Source: Lentisphaeria bacterium
GTDB lineage: Bacteria > Verrucomicrobiota > Lentisphaeria > Victivallales > Victivallaceae
Direction: 5' to 3'
Assembly (NCBI GenBank): GCA_017443585.1
Contig: JAFSYV010000157.1
Location: forward strand, 1-32,119
DNA length: 32,119 nt
How positions within the stretch are numbered: the stretch's first letter is position 1; each line of letters opens with the position of its first letter. The translations under genes and the position numbers were made by a program. Shown piece after piece: positions 15,925 through 24,900 of the stretch. A model generated the notes under the pieces. That model was not told the DNA's origin, did not search any database, and saw only the letters and a program-made list of their open reading frames with translations.

Positions 15925-17964
15925 ATGAAAAAGAGTTTCCGGTGTCTCCCTGCCGTTCTGCTGCTGATGCTGACCGCGCTTTTCCTGTGTGGCTGCCGCG
16001 CGCCCCTTTCGGAAGAGCCCCGCAACGCCCCCTGGACCCTGTCCGAAATGGAAAACTGCTCCGCCGGGCCCGATCCCATCGAGCCCTTCAACCGGGCCAC
16101 CTTCGCGGTCCAGCACGTCCTCATGGAGTACCCCATCGACTGGATCGGGAGGGTCTACACCTCCATCCTCCCCCGTCCGGTCATCACCGCCATCAACAAT
16201 CTCTGCCTCAATCTGGAGTTTCCCGCCCGGGCGATCAGCTGCCTGCTCCGGGCCGAGTGGCGGGGGAGCTGGCACGAACTGCTCCGGTTCCTCGCCAACT
16301 CCACCTTGGGCATCGCCGGACTTTTCGACGTGGGCAAGCACTGGTTCGACCTCTATTCCACCGACTCCGATTTCGGACAGAGCTTCCACGCCTGGGGCAT
16401 CGACCCCGGCTGCACCTTCATCCTTCCTTTCCTGCCGCGGGTGAACGTCAGAGACACGGTGGGCTTCGTCTTCGACTGCGCTTTCGACGCCAAGACCTAC
16501 ATCCCCTATTCCAGCGTGGTCCGGCTCAATCAGGTGATCGTGGCCCAGGAAGCCTATCATGACGCCGTGGCCGGCGCGGGCGACCCCTACAAGACCTACC
16601 GCGAGGGCATGGTGCTGCGGCGGGAACTGCAGAACCGGCTCTGGCTCTACCATCTGGGCGACCGGAAGCAGGAGCTTCTCGCTCCCCCCGCCCAGCCGGA
16701 GCCCGTGATGCCCCGGCCCGCCCCCAAAGGTGTGCGGGGCGCCTGGCGCGACCTCAAGAGCTTCGGCAGCGCGACGCCCGTCATTTCTTCGCTCCGGGTG
16801 GTCCTCTGGCGGCCCGACAAGCGCAACGACTGGTGGTACATGCCTCTTTCCATATTCAACAGCGACTTCGCCACCGCCATGAAGAAGATCCGCGTGAAGC
16901 TGTCCAACGGCGGCGAGGTCACCTGCGGCTTCTGGAAAGCCGCCCCGGTGGACTACTCCGATCCGGCCAAGGTGCCGCCGCCGCCCCGGCTCGCGGTGAT
17001 CCTGCCCGGCGTGGGCGGATCCTATGACGGCTCTTCCACGCTGGCCCTGGCGGAAACGCTCAACCGGGGCGGATTCGCCGTCCTGACGCTGGACTGCCCC
17101 TTCTCGGGCACCTTCATGGAACAGAGCCGCTCCGGGAAACTCCCCGGCAACGTGGCCCACGACGCCGCCGTGCTGCGCACCGTTCTCGAGGCAGCCGTCG
17201 ACACCCTGGAACGCAAGGAACTGATCGAGCTCCCCGAAAAGGTCCTCGTTGGCTTCAGCTTCGGCGCGCTTTACACCCTCAAGGTCGCCGAAATGGAGCA
17301 CCGGGATCCCCGGCTGGGCTTCGAACGCTTCATCGCCCTCAACCCGCCGGTGGCGCTGAAATACGCCTCCGAGACTGCGGACGTCCTGAGCCGGGCGGGG
17401 AGTTCCTGGAGCGAAAAGAAGGCCTTCGACGTCCTCACCGAGACCACGGGCAGGATCATGGCGACCTCGTCCCTGGAGCTGCCGTCTCCCGAATCCTGCG
17501 GCGCCCTTCCCCTCTTTTCCCCCGGAGAAGAGCAGGGGGCCTTCCTGGCCGGGCTCTTTTTCCGCATGCCCCTGCGCCATATCCTCTTCCACGCCCGGCG
17601 GGGCGGGATGGCCGTGCCCCTCAAGACTCCCTACAGCTGGTGGCGCCGGAACAGCCTCTATCTGGAAATCGACAAGGTGGGGTTCCGGGAGTACGCCGCA
17701 AAATTCGCCGCGCCCCTCTTCCCCGGTGTGCCCCTCGAGGCGCTTTACGCTCAGGGCGACCTGAGAAATTTCAAAGGGCTCGGCAGGATCCCGGGGATCC
17801 GGGTCTTCCACACCTGGGACGATCCCCTGCTGGCTCCGGAGCACCGCCGTTTTCTGGACCGGACCTTCGGCAGCCGGATGGTCTGGTTCTCGCGCGGCGG
17901 GCATCTGGGACACCTCTATTTGCCCGAAGTCAAGAAGGAAATACTCCGCGCGGCGGTCGAATGA
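15925..17964 (+). CDS. Lipoprotein fusing an MlaA (VacJ) domain to an alpha/beta-hydrolase domain
   Basis: This 679-aa protein begins with a lipoprotein signal peptide ending LCGC (Cys24). Residues about 50-240 carry MlaA hallmarks: DPIEPFNRATF, LLRFLANSTLGIAGLFDVG, DFGQSFHAWGIDPG and LPFLPRVNVRDTVG. MlaA is the outer-membrane protein that removes mislocalised phospholipid from the outer leaflet. After a Pro-rich linker (about 250-270), residues about 350-679 form an alpha/beta hydrolase: AVILPGVGGSYDG (oxyanion region), GFSFG nucleophile elbow with Ser445, HTWDD with Asp632/633, and GGHLGH with His660/663. MlaA alone is about 250 aa, so this is a true two-domain fusion; the frame is open throughout. 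I infer a phospholipid- or ester-cleaving role at the outer membrane. A mannose nucleotide gene follows 58 bp later. Confidence 0.85.
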   Translation: MKKSFRCLPAVLLLMLTALFLCGCRAPLSEEPRNAPWTLSEMENCSAGPDPIEPFNRATFAVQHVLMEYPIDWIGRVYTSILPRPVITAINNLCLNLEFPARAISCLLRAEWRGSWHELLRFLANSTLGIAGLFDVGKHWFDLYSTDSDFGQSFHAWGIDPGCTFILPFLPRVNVRDTVGFVFDCAFDAKTYIPYSSVVRLNQVIVAQEAYHDAVAGAGDPYKTYREGMVLRRELQNRLWLYHLGDRKQELLAPPAQPEPVMPRPAPKGVRGAWRDLKSFGSATPVISSLRVVLWRPDKRNDWWYMPLSIFNSDFATAMKKIRVKLSNGGEVTCGFWKAAPVDYSDPAKVPPPPRLAVILPGVGGSYDGSSTLALAETLNRGGFAVLTLDCPFSGTFMEQSRSGKLPGNVAHDAAVLRTVLEAAVDTLERKELIELPEKVLVGFSFGALYTLKVAEMEHRDPRLGFERFIALNPPVALKYASETADVLSRAGSSWSEKKAFDVLTETTGRIMATSSLELPSPESCGALPLFSPGEEQGAFLAGLFFRMPLRHILFHARRGGMAVPLKTPYSWWRRNSLYLEIDKVGFREYAAKFAAPLFPGVPLEALYAQGDLRNFKGLGRIPGIRVFHTWDDPLLAPEHRRFLDRTFGSRMVWFSRGGHLGHLYLPEVKKEILRAAVE

Positions 17965-18022
17965 GCCGCGACTTCCGGGGATCTTGGCCGAACCGCACAA
18001 TCCGAAATTCGAGGAAAAACCA

Positions 18023-19108
18023 ATGCCGCAAGAAATTTTCTGCGTGATCATGGCCGGCGGCCGGGGCGAACGCTTCTGGCCGTACAGCCGGACGGCCCGC
18101 CCCAAACAGATGCTGAGTCTGCTGGGCGGAGCCTCCCTTCTGGAACAGACGGTCCTCCGGCTTCAGGGCTTCGTCAGCGAAAAGAACATCTTCATCATCA
18201 CCAACGGAAACTACGCGGAGCAGATCAGGACCTTGTGTTCCCAGCTGCCCCCCGAAAACGTGATCGGCGAACCCTGTGTACGGGACACGGCGCCCTGCAT
18301 GGCCCTGGCCGCCGGGGTGGTCAAGGCCGCCGCCCGGACCGAAGAGCCGGTGATGTTTCTCCTGCCCTCGGACCACTTCGTGACGGACCGCAACGCCATG
18401 ATCTCCGACTTCGAGGTCTGCTGCGGGAGCGCTCTGGAACATGACGCACTGGCCACCATCGGGATCGTTCCCGACCATCCCAGTCCCGACTACGGTTACA
18501 TCGAGTGCGGAGACGGGATTTCCGAAGGGGTCTCGCGGGTGAAACGGTTCCGGGAAAAGCCTTCCGCCGAAGAGGCGGCCCGGCTGCTCGCTTCGGGAAA
18601 TTTCAAATGGAACAGCGGGATTTTCGCCTTTCCCCTGAAGACGATCCGCCGGGAAATGCAACGGAACGCCCCGGATCTGCTGGGGCTTTCCGACAAAATC
18701 GCGGCGGCATGGGGGACGGCGGGATTTTCCTCGGTGCTGAGGGCGGAGTATGAGGCGGCCCGGAAGATCTCCATCGACTACGCGATCATGGAACACGCCG
18801 AAAACGTCATCGTGAAGGATGCATCTTTCGGATGGGACGATATCGGCAACTGGACCGCCCTGAGAAACCATTTCACCGCCGACGAAGAGGGGAACGTGGC
18901 GCCCACGCCCGCGGTGCTGCAGGGGTGCCGGGACTGCATCGTCTTTTCCGACGACGGCTCGACCGTGATCGCCGGGATCGACCTGGAAGGGATCGTTCTG
19001 ATCAGGACCGCCGACGCCGTGCTGGCCTGTCCGGTGGAAAGTCTGGGCAAGATCAAAACCCTGTTGAAAAAATTTGCCGCCGATCCGCGGCTGCAGAAGT
19101 TCCTCTGA
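18023..19108 (+). CDS. manC: Mannose-1-phosphate guanylyltransferase (GDP-mannose pyrophosphorylase)
   Basis: This 361-aa enzyme makes GDP-mannose from mannose-1-phosphate and GTP for polysaccharide, glycoprotein or GDP-fucose synthesis. It shows the nucleotidyltransferase signature AGGRGERFWPYSR at the N-terminus, then RPKQML, LLPSDHFV, RFREKPSAEEA, WNSGIFAF and FGWDDIGNW. The length equals the short, single-domain form; there is no C-terminal phosphomannose isomerase cupin. ATG 18023 is preceded by GAGGAA at good spacing, so the longer frame from 17984 is unlikely. It lies 58 bp after the MlaA-hydrolase gene without a visible promoter of its own, so it is probably cotranscribed from 15843. 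Confidence 0.92.
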   Translation: MPQEIFCVIMAGGRGERFWPYSRTARPKQMLSLLGGASLLEQTVLRLQGFVSEKNIFIITNGNYAEQIRTLCSQLPPENVIGEPCVRDTAPCMALAAGVVKAAARTEEPVMFLLPSDHFVTDRNAMISDFEVCCGSALEHDALATIGIVPDHPSPDYGYIECGDGISEGVSRVKRFREKPSAEEAARLLASGNFKWNSGIFAFPLKTIRREMQRNAPDLLGLSDKIAAAWGTAGFSSVLRAEYEAARKISIDYAIMEHAENVIVKDASFGWDDIGNWTALRNHFTADEEGNVAPTPAVLQGCRDCIVFSDDGSTVIAGIDLEGIVLIRTADAVLACPVESLGKIKTLLKKFAADPRLQKFL

Positions 19109-19123
19109 ACCGGGACAACACGG

Positions 19124-19210
19124 GCAAACACAGACCGACACGGACCGACACGGACGTCGAGTTGCCGAGCGCTTCATGCCTGTCCGTGATGGTCCGTGTG
19201 AGTCCGTGTC
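19124..19210. repeat. ACACGGAC repeat cluster forming an imperfect inverted repeat
   Basis: GACACGGAC occurs at 19137-19145 and 19147-19155, with looser copies just before (from 19124). The complement GTCCGTGTC is at 19202-19210, with GTCCGTGT at 19192-19199 and GTCCGTGA at 19182-19189. The two arms can pair into a long hairpin that fills the 117-bp gap between two convergent genes. It could act as a bidirectional terminator or be a member of a dispersed repeat family. Confidence 0.7.
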
Positions 19211-19225
19211 ACGCTCTTTCCCGCG

Positions 19226-19591
19226 TCATGCGCGGTTTTTCCAGTCGCCCGAGGCGATGACCGCCGCCTCCTTCGGGAGGGCGTTCATCACGTAGACCCA
19301 GGCCGTGATGGGGTGACCCTCCTCCGTCGCCGCCGGGATGAGCCGGCGGTCGTAAAGGTCGGGGAACCCCTCCAGCTCGTCCATGGCGGGCCAGTCGGCG
19401 ACGGGGATCTCGATCAGCTCCGCCTTGACCGTGCCGGTCTCTCCCGGTTCGAAGGCCGGGAAGCCCCAGCCGGTGTCGTAGAGAGTCCCCCGGATCGTGC
19501 AGTGCCGGATACTCACCGCATTCCGGCAGAAGCCGTGGTTGCGTTCTCCGGTCATCAGGGTGCCGTAGGCGATGATCCGAACCGTGTCCAT
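19226..19591 (-). CDS. Gamma-glutamylcyclotransferase-like (AIG2/YtfP) protein
   Basis: This 121-aa protein has the AIG2/GGCT-like fold signature: IIAYGTLMTGERNH (substrate loop YGSL-xG-xN form), DTGWGFPAFEPGE, then MDELEGFPDLYDRRLI, where the family carries its catalytic acidic residue and Y-x-R. Members release 5-oxoproline from gamma-glutamyl amines or peptides; the substrate here is unknown. ATG 19591 follows GGAAGGAG at ideal spacing, and the promoter at 19654-19626 lies downstream of the earlier in-frame ATG (19654), which rules the longer version out. It is a single-gene transcript ending toward the manC-like gene. Confidence 0.82.
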   Translation of the reverse strand: MDTVRIIAYGTLMTGERNHGFCRNAVSIRHCTIRGTLYDTGWGFPAFEPGETGTVKAELIEIPVADWPAMDELEGFPDLYDRRLIPAATEEGHPITAWVYVMNALPKEAAVIASGDWKNRA

Positions 19592-19625
19592 GTTTTTTCT
19601 CCTTCCCTGGTTGGAATCCCGTTCT

Positions 19626-19654
19626 AATGTACTCTTTTTTCGGGAAATTTGCAA
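19626..19654 (-). promoter_or_regulatory. Promoter of the gamma-glutamylcyclotransferase-like gene
   Basis: Minus strand: TTGCAA (19654-19649), 17-bp spacer, TACATT (19631-19626). The predicted start near 19619 gives a leader of about 28 nt and fixes ATG 19591 as the start codon. Confidence 0.65.
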
Positions 19655-19739
19655 GCGCGGGGGAAGGCGATTTCACCTGAAATGCCCTCCGGCATGTCCG
19701 GTTTGAGCCACTATTGTTTCACAATTTTCAGTAACTTGC

Positions 19740-19768
19740 TTGCATTTTCCCGAAAGAGGGTGTATATT
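19740..19768 (+). promoter_or_regulatory. Promoter of the SDR reductase gene
   Basis: TTGCAT (19740-19745), 17-bp spacer, TATATT (19763-19768). The start near 19775 leaves a leader of about 65 nt before ATG 19841. Confidence 0.7.
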
Positions 19769-19840
19769 TAGCTGTTAGGTTCAATTCAACGAGTTGCGAA
19801 CGCTTCGTCTCCGGGCGTCGTTCGAGTGCAGGATCAAGCT

Positions 19841-21007
19841 ATGAAGAAAATATTTTTGACCGGGATCACCGGGCTGGTCGGCAGTGCGTTTGCTGTAGCG
19901 TTGCTGCGTGAACGCAAGGATTATGAAATCGTCTGCCTGGTCCGTCCCGGCAACGGCAAGAACGCCGCGGAACGTGTGACGGGGATCATCAGGGACGAGT
20001 GCGCTTTCGACGGCTGCCCCGAACTTGCCGACGAGATCCTCGCTCACATTTCCGCCGTCGAGGGCGATGTGACCACTCTGGATCCGGTTGCCATGGCCGC
20101 CGATCCCCGGCTCGCCGGGACTTCGATCGTCTTCCACTGCGCCGCCGACGTGAACCTGGGCAAGGATCCCACGGGCCGGGTCTTCAAGATCAACTACAAC
20201 GGTACCGAAAACGTGGTCAAGCTGGCCCAGCTTCTGAAGGTCAGGGAGTTCCACTATGTGGGGACCGCCTACATCGCCGGCAAGCTCTGCGGCACGGCCT
20301 ATGAGGACAAGCCCGTCGACAACGGCTTCAACAATCCCTACGAGGAAAGCAAATTCAAGGCGGAGTTCCTGGTCCGCAATTCCGGGATCCCCTTCTCGGT
20401 CTACCGTCCCGCCATCGTCACCGGGCGCCGCTGCGACGGCCGGATCCGGAAGCCGCTGGCCTTTTACCGGATCCTCGAGTTCCTGGGCAAGTTCAAGAGC
20501 CACAACTGCAAGCGGGCGGGCGTCTCTCCCGAAGAGTGGATCAGCATGAAGATCAACTTCGCCACCAAGCCCTCCGAGCACGTCTATTTCGTGCCCATCG
20601 ACTATGTCCAGGAGGCGATCACCGCCCTCTTCCAGAAGCCGGTCACCAACACCGCCTATCACATCACCGGCGACAGCCCCATGACCACCCGCCAGATCGA
20701 AGAGACCGTCTGCGGCGTGCTCCGCATGGACGACGTTTCCGTCGCGGTCGAGGAGGATGCCGGCGCGATGGACACCAAACTCATGACCCGTTTCGTGGGG
20801 GACCTCTTCCCCTACTTCTCTTCCGACATCGTCTTCGATCAGACCAACGTCCGGAAGGTCCTGGGCGACAAGATCCTGGACTGGGACTACGGCAAGAAGG
20901 GGCTCGAGACCCTGATCCGCTCCTACTACAAGGATCACTTCCCCGAAGTCCAGTGGATCCAGACCCTGGCCGCGGAACCCATCCAGCGCGCTCCCCGGCG
21001 CGGCTGA
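19841..21007 (+). CDS. Extended SDR / fatty acyl-CoA or thioester reductase-like protein
   Basis: This 388-aa protein is a Rossmann-fold extended SDR of the NAD_binding_4 (fatty acyl reductase/thioester reductase) type. It shows TGITGLVGSAF (TGxxGxxG) at the N-terminus, VFHCAADVNLG near residue 105, KINYNGTENVVKLA, a Ser/Thr-Tyr region YVGTAYIAG, the catalytic Y-x-x-x-K in NPYEESKFKAE near 168, and YRPAIVTGR. It is longer than sugar epimerases, and the C-terminal third (about 210-388) is family-specific. Likely substrates are acyl thioesters, but nucleotide sugars cannot be excluded. ATG 19841 follows AGGA; a GTG at 19826 is in frame but less likely. The gene is monocistronic, with a clear promoter and two terminators. 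Confidence 0.78.
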   Translation: MKKIFLTGITGLVGSAFAVALLRERKDYEIVCLVRPGNGKNAAERVTGIIRDECAFDGCPELADEILAHISAVEGDVTTLDPVAMAADPRLAGTSIVFHCAADVNLGKDPTGRVFKINYNGTENVVKLAQLLKVREFHYVGTAYIAGKLCGTAYEDKPVDNGFNNPYEESKFKAEFLVRNSGIPFSVYRPAIVTGRRCDGRIRKPLAFYRILEFLGKFKSHNCKRAGVSPEEWISMKINFATKPSEHVYFVPIDYVQEAITALFQKPVTNTAYHITGDSPMTTRQIEETVCGVLRMDDVSVAVEEDAGAMDTKLMTRFVGDLFPYFSSDIVFDQTNVRKVLGDKILDWDYGKKGLETLIRSYYKDHFPEVQWIQTLAAEPIQRAPRRG

Positions 21008-21026
21008 GAAAACTTTTCACCTGAAA

Positions 21027-21064
21027 AAACAGGGTGCGGCCCGTAAGTGCGCCGCACCCTGTTT
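21027..21064. terminator. Bidirectional terminator hairpin between convergent genes
   Basis: A perfect 14-bp stem (21027-21040 with 21051-21064) surrounds a 10-base loop. On the plus strand a short T-rich tail follows; on the minus strand six T residues follow, so it can end both the SDR gene (+) and the gene at 21182 (-). Confidence 0.8.
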
Positions 21065-21075
21065 CGTTATACCGT

Positions 21076-21103
21076 CCGGGCCGTGAGAGCCCGGCTTTTT
21101 TTT
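21076..21103 (+). terminator. Rho-independent terminator (second in tandem)
   Basis: CCGGGC (21076-21081) and GCCCGG (21089-21094) enclose a 7-base loop and are followed by C and eight T residues (21096-21103). This is a textbook terminator and backs up the hairpin 12 bp earlier. From 21104 to 21181 I see nothing further. Confidence 0.85.
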
Positions 21104-21181
21104 GCCTCCGTCCCAGGCGATCATCCGGCGCGAAGCGAAGGCGGATTTTTCCCGCTTTCGCTCACCCGGCAGGAAGAGTCC

Positions 21182-21946
21182 TCAAAACCGTCTTGAGGGA
21201 GAGGGGCGTCCAAAAAGCTCGCGCCGGCCATGATACATTCCGCCGAGCACGGAAGGCGCATCCGGAATTCTGGCATACCCCTCCCAGACTTCCGTGCTGT
21301 CGCCGGTGGCGGCCAGAAGATATTCGGGATATGCTCCGGATTCCCTTGCGGCCCGTTCCATGAGGCCGCCCCTGCCGAAATGACTCCAGTTCCCGCCGAA
21401 TCCGTGATCCTGAAGAACGACACAGAAAGGCGCCGGAGCATTCCCGTTGCAGAAGATCGCATCGTAAGTGGCGATCCCGTCGCCGCCGATGAAGATCACT
21501 GCGAAACGGGTGGGGCCGTGGGCCTCGTCATAATCATCGCTGCGTTCGAAAATCACGAGATTGGCGAACCGCTCGGCGGAAGCGAACCGGTTCATCCGGT
21601 CGAATTGCTCCCGGGTGGGCTTCACATGGGGAGTCCACCCGCGGGGAGTCAGATCTTCGGCACCGGCTTTGACGGAAGCAAGGATGCGGTAACCTTTGAA
21701 CCCGTGCTCGGAAAGTTCTTCCCGGATCTTTTCCCAGGAGAGCATGTAATCGACGTACATGAACACATGGGCCGCATGAGCCTGAACGAAGGTATGGACG
21801 GGCTGGCCGTCCACATAGGCCCCCGGGTAGTAAACGATCCTCGACTTCAGCACCTCGACGAAATCGATCTCGGTCCCCGGAGCGTAATCGAGCATCCAGG
21901 CGGGGACTTCTTCGGCGAATTTCTTCAAATACTCTTTCATGTCCAT
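21182..21946 (-). CDS. Uncharacterised 254-aa protein downstream of the GH42-like gene
   Basis: I do not recognise this protein. It is soluble, without a signal peptide or membrane segment, and rich in aromatic residues and His. Notable stretches are TFVQAHAAHVFMYVDYMLS near residue 50, PTRFAVIFIGGDGIATYDAIF near 145, VVLQDHGFGGNWSHFGRGG near 172 and EYLLAATGDSTEVWEGY. The QDHGFGGNW-FG-GG segment looks like a conserved active or binding site, but I cannot name a family. ATG 21946 follows AAAGGAA at good spacing. It starts 28 bp after the stop of the GH42-like gene, so it is probably cotranscribed and may serve the same pathway. The sequence reads as a normal gene with neighbour-like codon use. 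Confidence 0.75.
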   Translation of the reverse strand: MDMKEYLKKFAEEVPAWMLDYAPGTEIDFVEVLKSRIVYYPGAYVDGQPVHTFVQAHAAHVFMYVDYMLSWEKIREELSEHGFKGYRILASVKAGAEDLTPRGWTPHVKPTREQFDRMNRFASAERFANLVIFERSDDYDEAHGPTRFAVIFIGGDGIATYDAIFCNGNAPAPFCVVLQDHGFGGNWSHFGRGGLMERAARESGAYPEYLLAATGDSTEVWEGYARIPDAPSVLGGMYHGRRELFGRPSPSRRF

Positions 21947-21974
21947 ACGGCTGTTCCTTTCTTTCGGTTCGTTT

Positions 21975-24900
21975 TTATTCGAGTTCGATGACGGCGGTTT
22001 TGGTCACGCCGGAGTCGATGTCGCGGACCAGCAGCTCCCACTTGCCCGGAATGTCGTTGAGGGCGAACTGGAAGTCGAAGACGCCCTTCCCGGCGGGAAC
22101 GTAAGCGTTCCAGGCGTAGAGCAAAGGCAGCGTCCCGCCCGGACGGCGGATCTCGAAGCGGAGGACGTGATTGCCCGAGCCGCCCTCGACCGCGGCCGCG
22201 ATCCTGCGGCTTTCACCCCGTTTCCACGCCGCGGGCAGTGTGATCTTCACGCCCGTGACCTTGTCCTTGAGAATGGAGATGAGGGCCGGGTCGCCGCTTC
22301 TGAGCTTCAAGGTGCACTTGTCTCCGAAGCCCAGGTACTTGCCGCTGCGCATTTCGTACAGATGGCCCTTGACGGGGAAGGTGACCTGCGCCGTTTCCCA
22401 CTTCAAGTCCCTGTAGGAGGGCACGTCCTTCACTTGGGGCAGGACCCCGGCGTAGTGATTCGCCCCGTCCCGGTGGAAGAAGATGGCGGGCCCCGTGATG
22501 CCCTTGACCTCGAAGGGCGCCTTGCACCTGGCGTAGAACACGGGCCCCGTCAGTTCCCGGAGGGCCTGACAGGTGACGCCGGCGCCGCCCTTGGAGACGG
22601 CTTCCTCGCCCCCCGCGCCGCCCAGGGTCACGGTGAAGTAGTTGCCGATGCCGAGATTCAGCAGGACCGTCCGCCCCTTGCCGTGGCGGCGCGTTATCAT
22701 CACGGGCTCGCCCGACACGTTCAGCGCCGCCTGAGCTCCGGCCAGCTTCAGTCCCGTTTCGCCCAGGGGCAGGGTCTTGTACTGGGGCGCATCCGAAGGA
22801 TACAGCCGGGCTTTGCTCCGGTCGATGCCGAAGAGCTCTTCCGCCAGCTTGTCCGCGGCCCGGTTGCCGTGGTCGTCGTACCAGCCGGGACCGCAGTCGG
22901 CGACGACCGTGCCGCCGGCTTCGGCGAACTTCTTCAGATTGGCCAGCTGATTTTTGCTCAGACTGAAAGCCCCCGGAAGAACGACGACCTTGTATTTCGG
23001 GACGTTCTTTTCCAGATCCTCATAGGAGATCATCCGGGTCCGGAGCCCCAGGTCGGTCAGGAGCGCATGCCAGGAGCTCTGGGTGTTCCGGGCATTCTGC
23101 TGCCCCACCTGATTGGAAAAGGCGCACAGCACCGACATCTGGGAGTAGAGGACTCCGACATCCTTCCCCAGATCCTCGCCCCGGAGCATCCGGGCGCCGA
23201 AGCCTGCGCGCAGCTCCCGCACCGTTTCGGCGAAATAGTCGAAGTTGGGCGTGGCGGAAAGATCCCCCAGCAGGGACTCGCAGGGGAATTTGCAGATCAG
23301 GTTGGCGCCGAGGAACACATCCTGCCAGATCCGGCCCTTGGCCCAGACCTCGTTGCGCAGGTAGCCGCGGGCGTAGCCCAGCCAGGTCCCCCGGCGGCCG
23401 CCGGGAGGGCCGAAGTCCCGGACCGCGTTCCCCTGGGGGCCGCCGTAGTACATGATGAGGGGATTGTACTTCATCATCTGGACCCAGTCGTAACTCAGGC
23501 CCGGATTGCCGGTCCCGGAAAGGCCCGCGACGGTTTCGGGCACGTTCTCCCGGAGATATTCCAGGGTGCGGCCCACCCAGTTCTTCGCGAAGACCTTGTT
23601 CATGAAAAGCGTGTGTTCCACATAACGGGCGAGACGGTCCTTGTCCCTGATCTCGCTCAGCTGCACGGGGAGCACCTCGTCCCAAGTCTTGAAAGAGGTG
23701 TTCCAGCTCTTGTTGAGCTCCGCAAGACTTGCGTAGCGGGTGCGCAGCTCCCGACGGAATTCCGCCAGACAGTGGGGCGAATAGCAGACCGTGCCCCCCA
23801 GAAAGGCTTCGTCGGAAACGCTGTGATGGCGGACTCCGTAGTAGCGGAACCGGTAGGACTTGGCGAAGTCCCTGATCTTCTCGCGCACCTTTTGGGCTCG
23901 GACCGGATCCGAAAAACAGGGATCCCGGACCGGATCCGTGGCGACGTCGCCGGTGTAGTTCTTGAGAGTGCGGTTCAGGACGGACCCGGAACCGTGGGAA
24001 AGCGGCTCGAACATGTTGGTCGTCACCGCCTTGAGGATCCCGTATTTCATGTTGACGGGGGCGAAACCGGTGATGATCATGTTGAATCCCGCCTTCCGCA
24101 GAATGGGATACAGCTGGGGCTGCGAGACCCAGATCACCGCCCACATCTCGTGGGGGTCCGCCGGGGCGGATTTCAGCGAAAATTCCTGTTTGACCAGCGC
24201 GGTCTTACCGTCGAGCTCCGCGCGCACGTAAAGATAGTAGAGTTTGGTGTAGGGGAACTTCAATTCGGCGGAAAACCGCGTTTGCTTCCCCGCGCTCTGC
24301 CACACCCGTCGGCCGTCGGTGTCGACGATCTCGCACGAGAATTTCGCGCCGGGCAGGCTTTTCACCTCGAAGGAGACCGGAGCCTTGCGGCTGAAGATCA
24401 TTTCGGGGTCGCCCATGACGATCTCGAGGGGCAGAAGCTGAGGATCGACCTTGCAGGCGCCGCAGTCGAGTTCACGTCCTGCCTTGTCGCAGATCTTGTA
24501 GTTGACCAGGAACGTCCCCTGCGACCCGGCATCGGCGGGCAGGGGCAGCGGGACGAGGCTCGTCCCCGGCTTCACGGCGAACTGCTTTTCCGCTTTCCCG
24601 ATGAGGCGGCCGTAGTAGTCCCGGACGGTGGTCCTGACCGTGATCTCACCCGCATGGGCGGCGGAAAGGGTCAGGCCCTCCTTGTCGGCGGAGCGGGCCG
24701 TCACCCAGCCCTCCCGGCCCGCGGCGTAAAGCAGGGCCTTCAGCTGGAAGAGGTAATAATATTCCCAATAGGGGAAATCGCTGCCCATGACGTTGGGGAC
24801 CACTTCGGAAGAGAGCTCCTCCGGGACGAAGGGCATGTTGGTGACGTTCCAGAAGACGAAGCTCCCGCTCGAAAGGACGAAGACGGGGGTCTTGCCCTGA

